From Photobacterium obscurum (lineage in GTDB: Bacteria; Pseudomonadota; Gammaproteobacteria; Enterobacterales; Vibrionaceae): 64,000 nucleotides of DNA. Under the pieces are notes generated by a model, which saw nothing but the letters and a program-made list of their open reading frames with translations, made no database searches and was not told the DNA's origin. A program made the translations under genes and the position numbers. The stretch's first letter is position 1. Each line of letters begins with the position of its first letter. Positions 63,694 to 64,000 of this stretch are shown here, in pieces. The stretch is from the NCBI RefSeq assembly GCF_026191635.1, contig NZ_JAKRRW010000012.1, forward strand, positions 62,001 to 126,000. The letters are read 5' to 3'.

Positions 63694-64000
63694 GAACCCG
63701 TTCCTTGATGCCAATTGCAGCAATAAAAAACCTAACCAATTAATACGTGAAGCACATCGCTAAGCTTAAGCCGGATAACGAGAAAAACGTTTATCCCTTG
63801 ATGCCTCAGCGCGCAAACGCTTACTTCGAGCCGAAATCATACACCCGAGGTATGCATATCACTCTGATGCATATTCAAAATATTGATATTGCTCTCTATA
63901 TGAGTTCAACAATTGAGAGTTCGTGTTTAGCTTTCTGCCTTTTCTATCGGCAATTTCCGCACCATTATTTTTTTATTCAGTATAATACTGACAGGATCAT
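63694..64000. other. Region at the right edge of the window
   Basis: About 300 bp upstream of the chemoreceptor gene with no visible gene; presumably its promoter region. Confidence 0.45.

Overview
The window looks like a chromosomal segment of a marine gammaproteobacterium of the family Vibrionaceae, most likely Photobacterium or a close relative. The evidence is a CqsS-type quorum-sensing kinase, a CsrB-family regulatory RNA with a VarA/UvrY-type upstream box, SstT, a PqiABC set, and a base composition and gene style typical of that family. No rRNA, tRNA, insertion sequence, prophage or CRISPR array was recognised. The species assignment is inference.

Layout. 1-6.1 kb: a tight MoxR/Bat-type operon (DUF58, DUF4381, BatA, BatB with TPR and Q/N-rich tail, BatD). 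6.3-12.8 kb: SstT, a small membrane protein, a TetR regulator, a long-chain acyl-CoA synthetase, a VOC protein and a DUF218 protein. 12.8-16 kb: a CqsS homologue without a neighbouring cqsA, preceded by a Sel1-like repeat protein. 16.4-19.5 kb: a YlqF-type GTPase and a YcaD-type MFS transporter. 19.5-20.1 kb: a CsrB-like RNA on the minus strand, invisible to protein-based annotation. 20.2-24.6 kb: a hybrid kinase divergent from a PstS-like protein and a porin-like barrel. 24.6-31.4 kb: a ROK sugar kinase, an OhrR/MarR regulator divergent from a CurA-like reductase, and pqiABC.

32-38.4 kb is a phenylalanine/tyrosine catabolic island: phhAB divergent from hmgA-fah-maiA-acetoacetyl-CoA synthetase, with a TyrR-type box between them. 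The 4-hydroxyphenylpyruvate dioxygenase that completes the route lies alone at 56-57 kb. Together they would turn Phe/Tyr into fumarate and acetoacetyl-CoA; only the aminotransferase step is not seen. 38.6-42.5 kb carries a COG0523 metal GTPase and a TldD/TldE-like pair. 43-49.6 kb is a seven-gene minus-strand operon joining an ABC exporter of the MacB/LolCDE type, a LolA-like periplasmic protein, an outer-membrane barrel, a TPR-like periplasmic protein and a LytS/LytTR two-component system. It is the best candidate here for an uncharacterised system.

50-64 kb holds single genes: an AT-rich orphan protein, a hotdog thioesterase, a membrane/coiled-coil/winged-helix protein, a small barrel, a ClsC-like phospholipase D, Hpd, a CHAD protein, a PAS-GGDEF-EAL protein, a glutathione peroxidase and a chemoreceptor. 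Many starts were moved inward from the longest open frame to a codon with a good Shine-Dalgarno sequence; this is stated in each entry. No database search was run.
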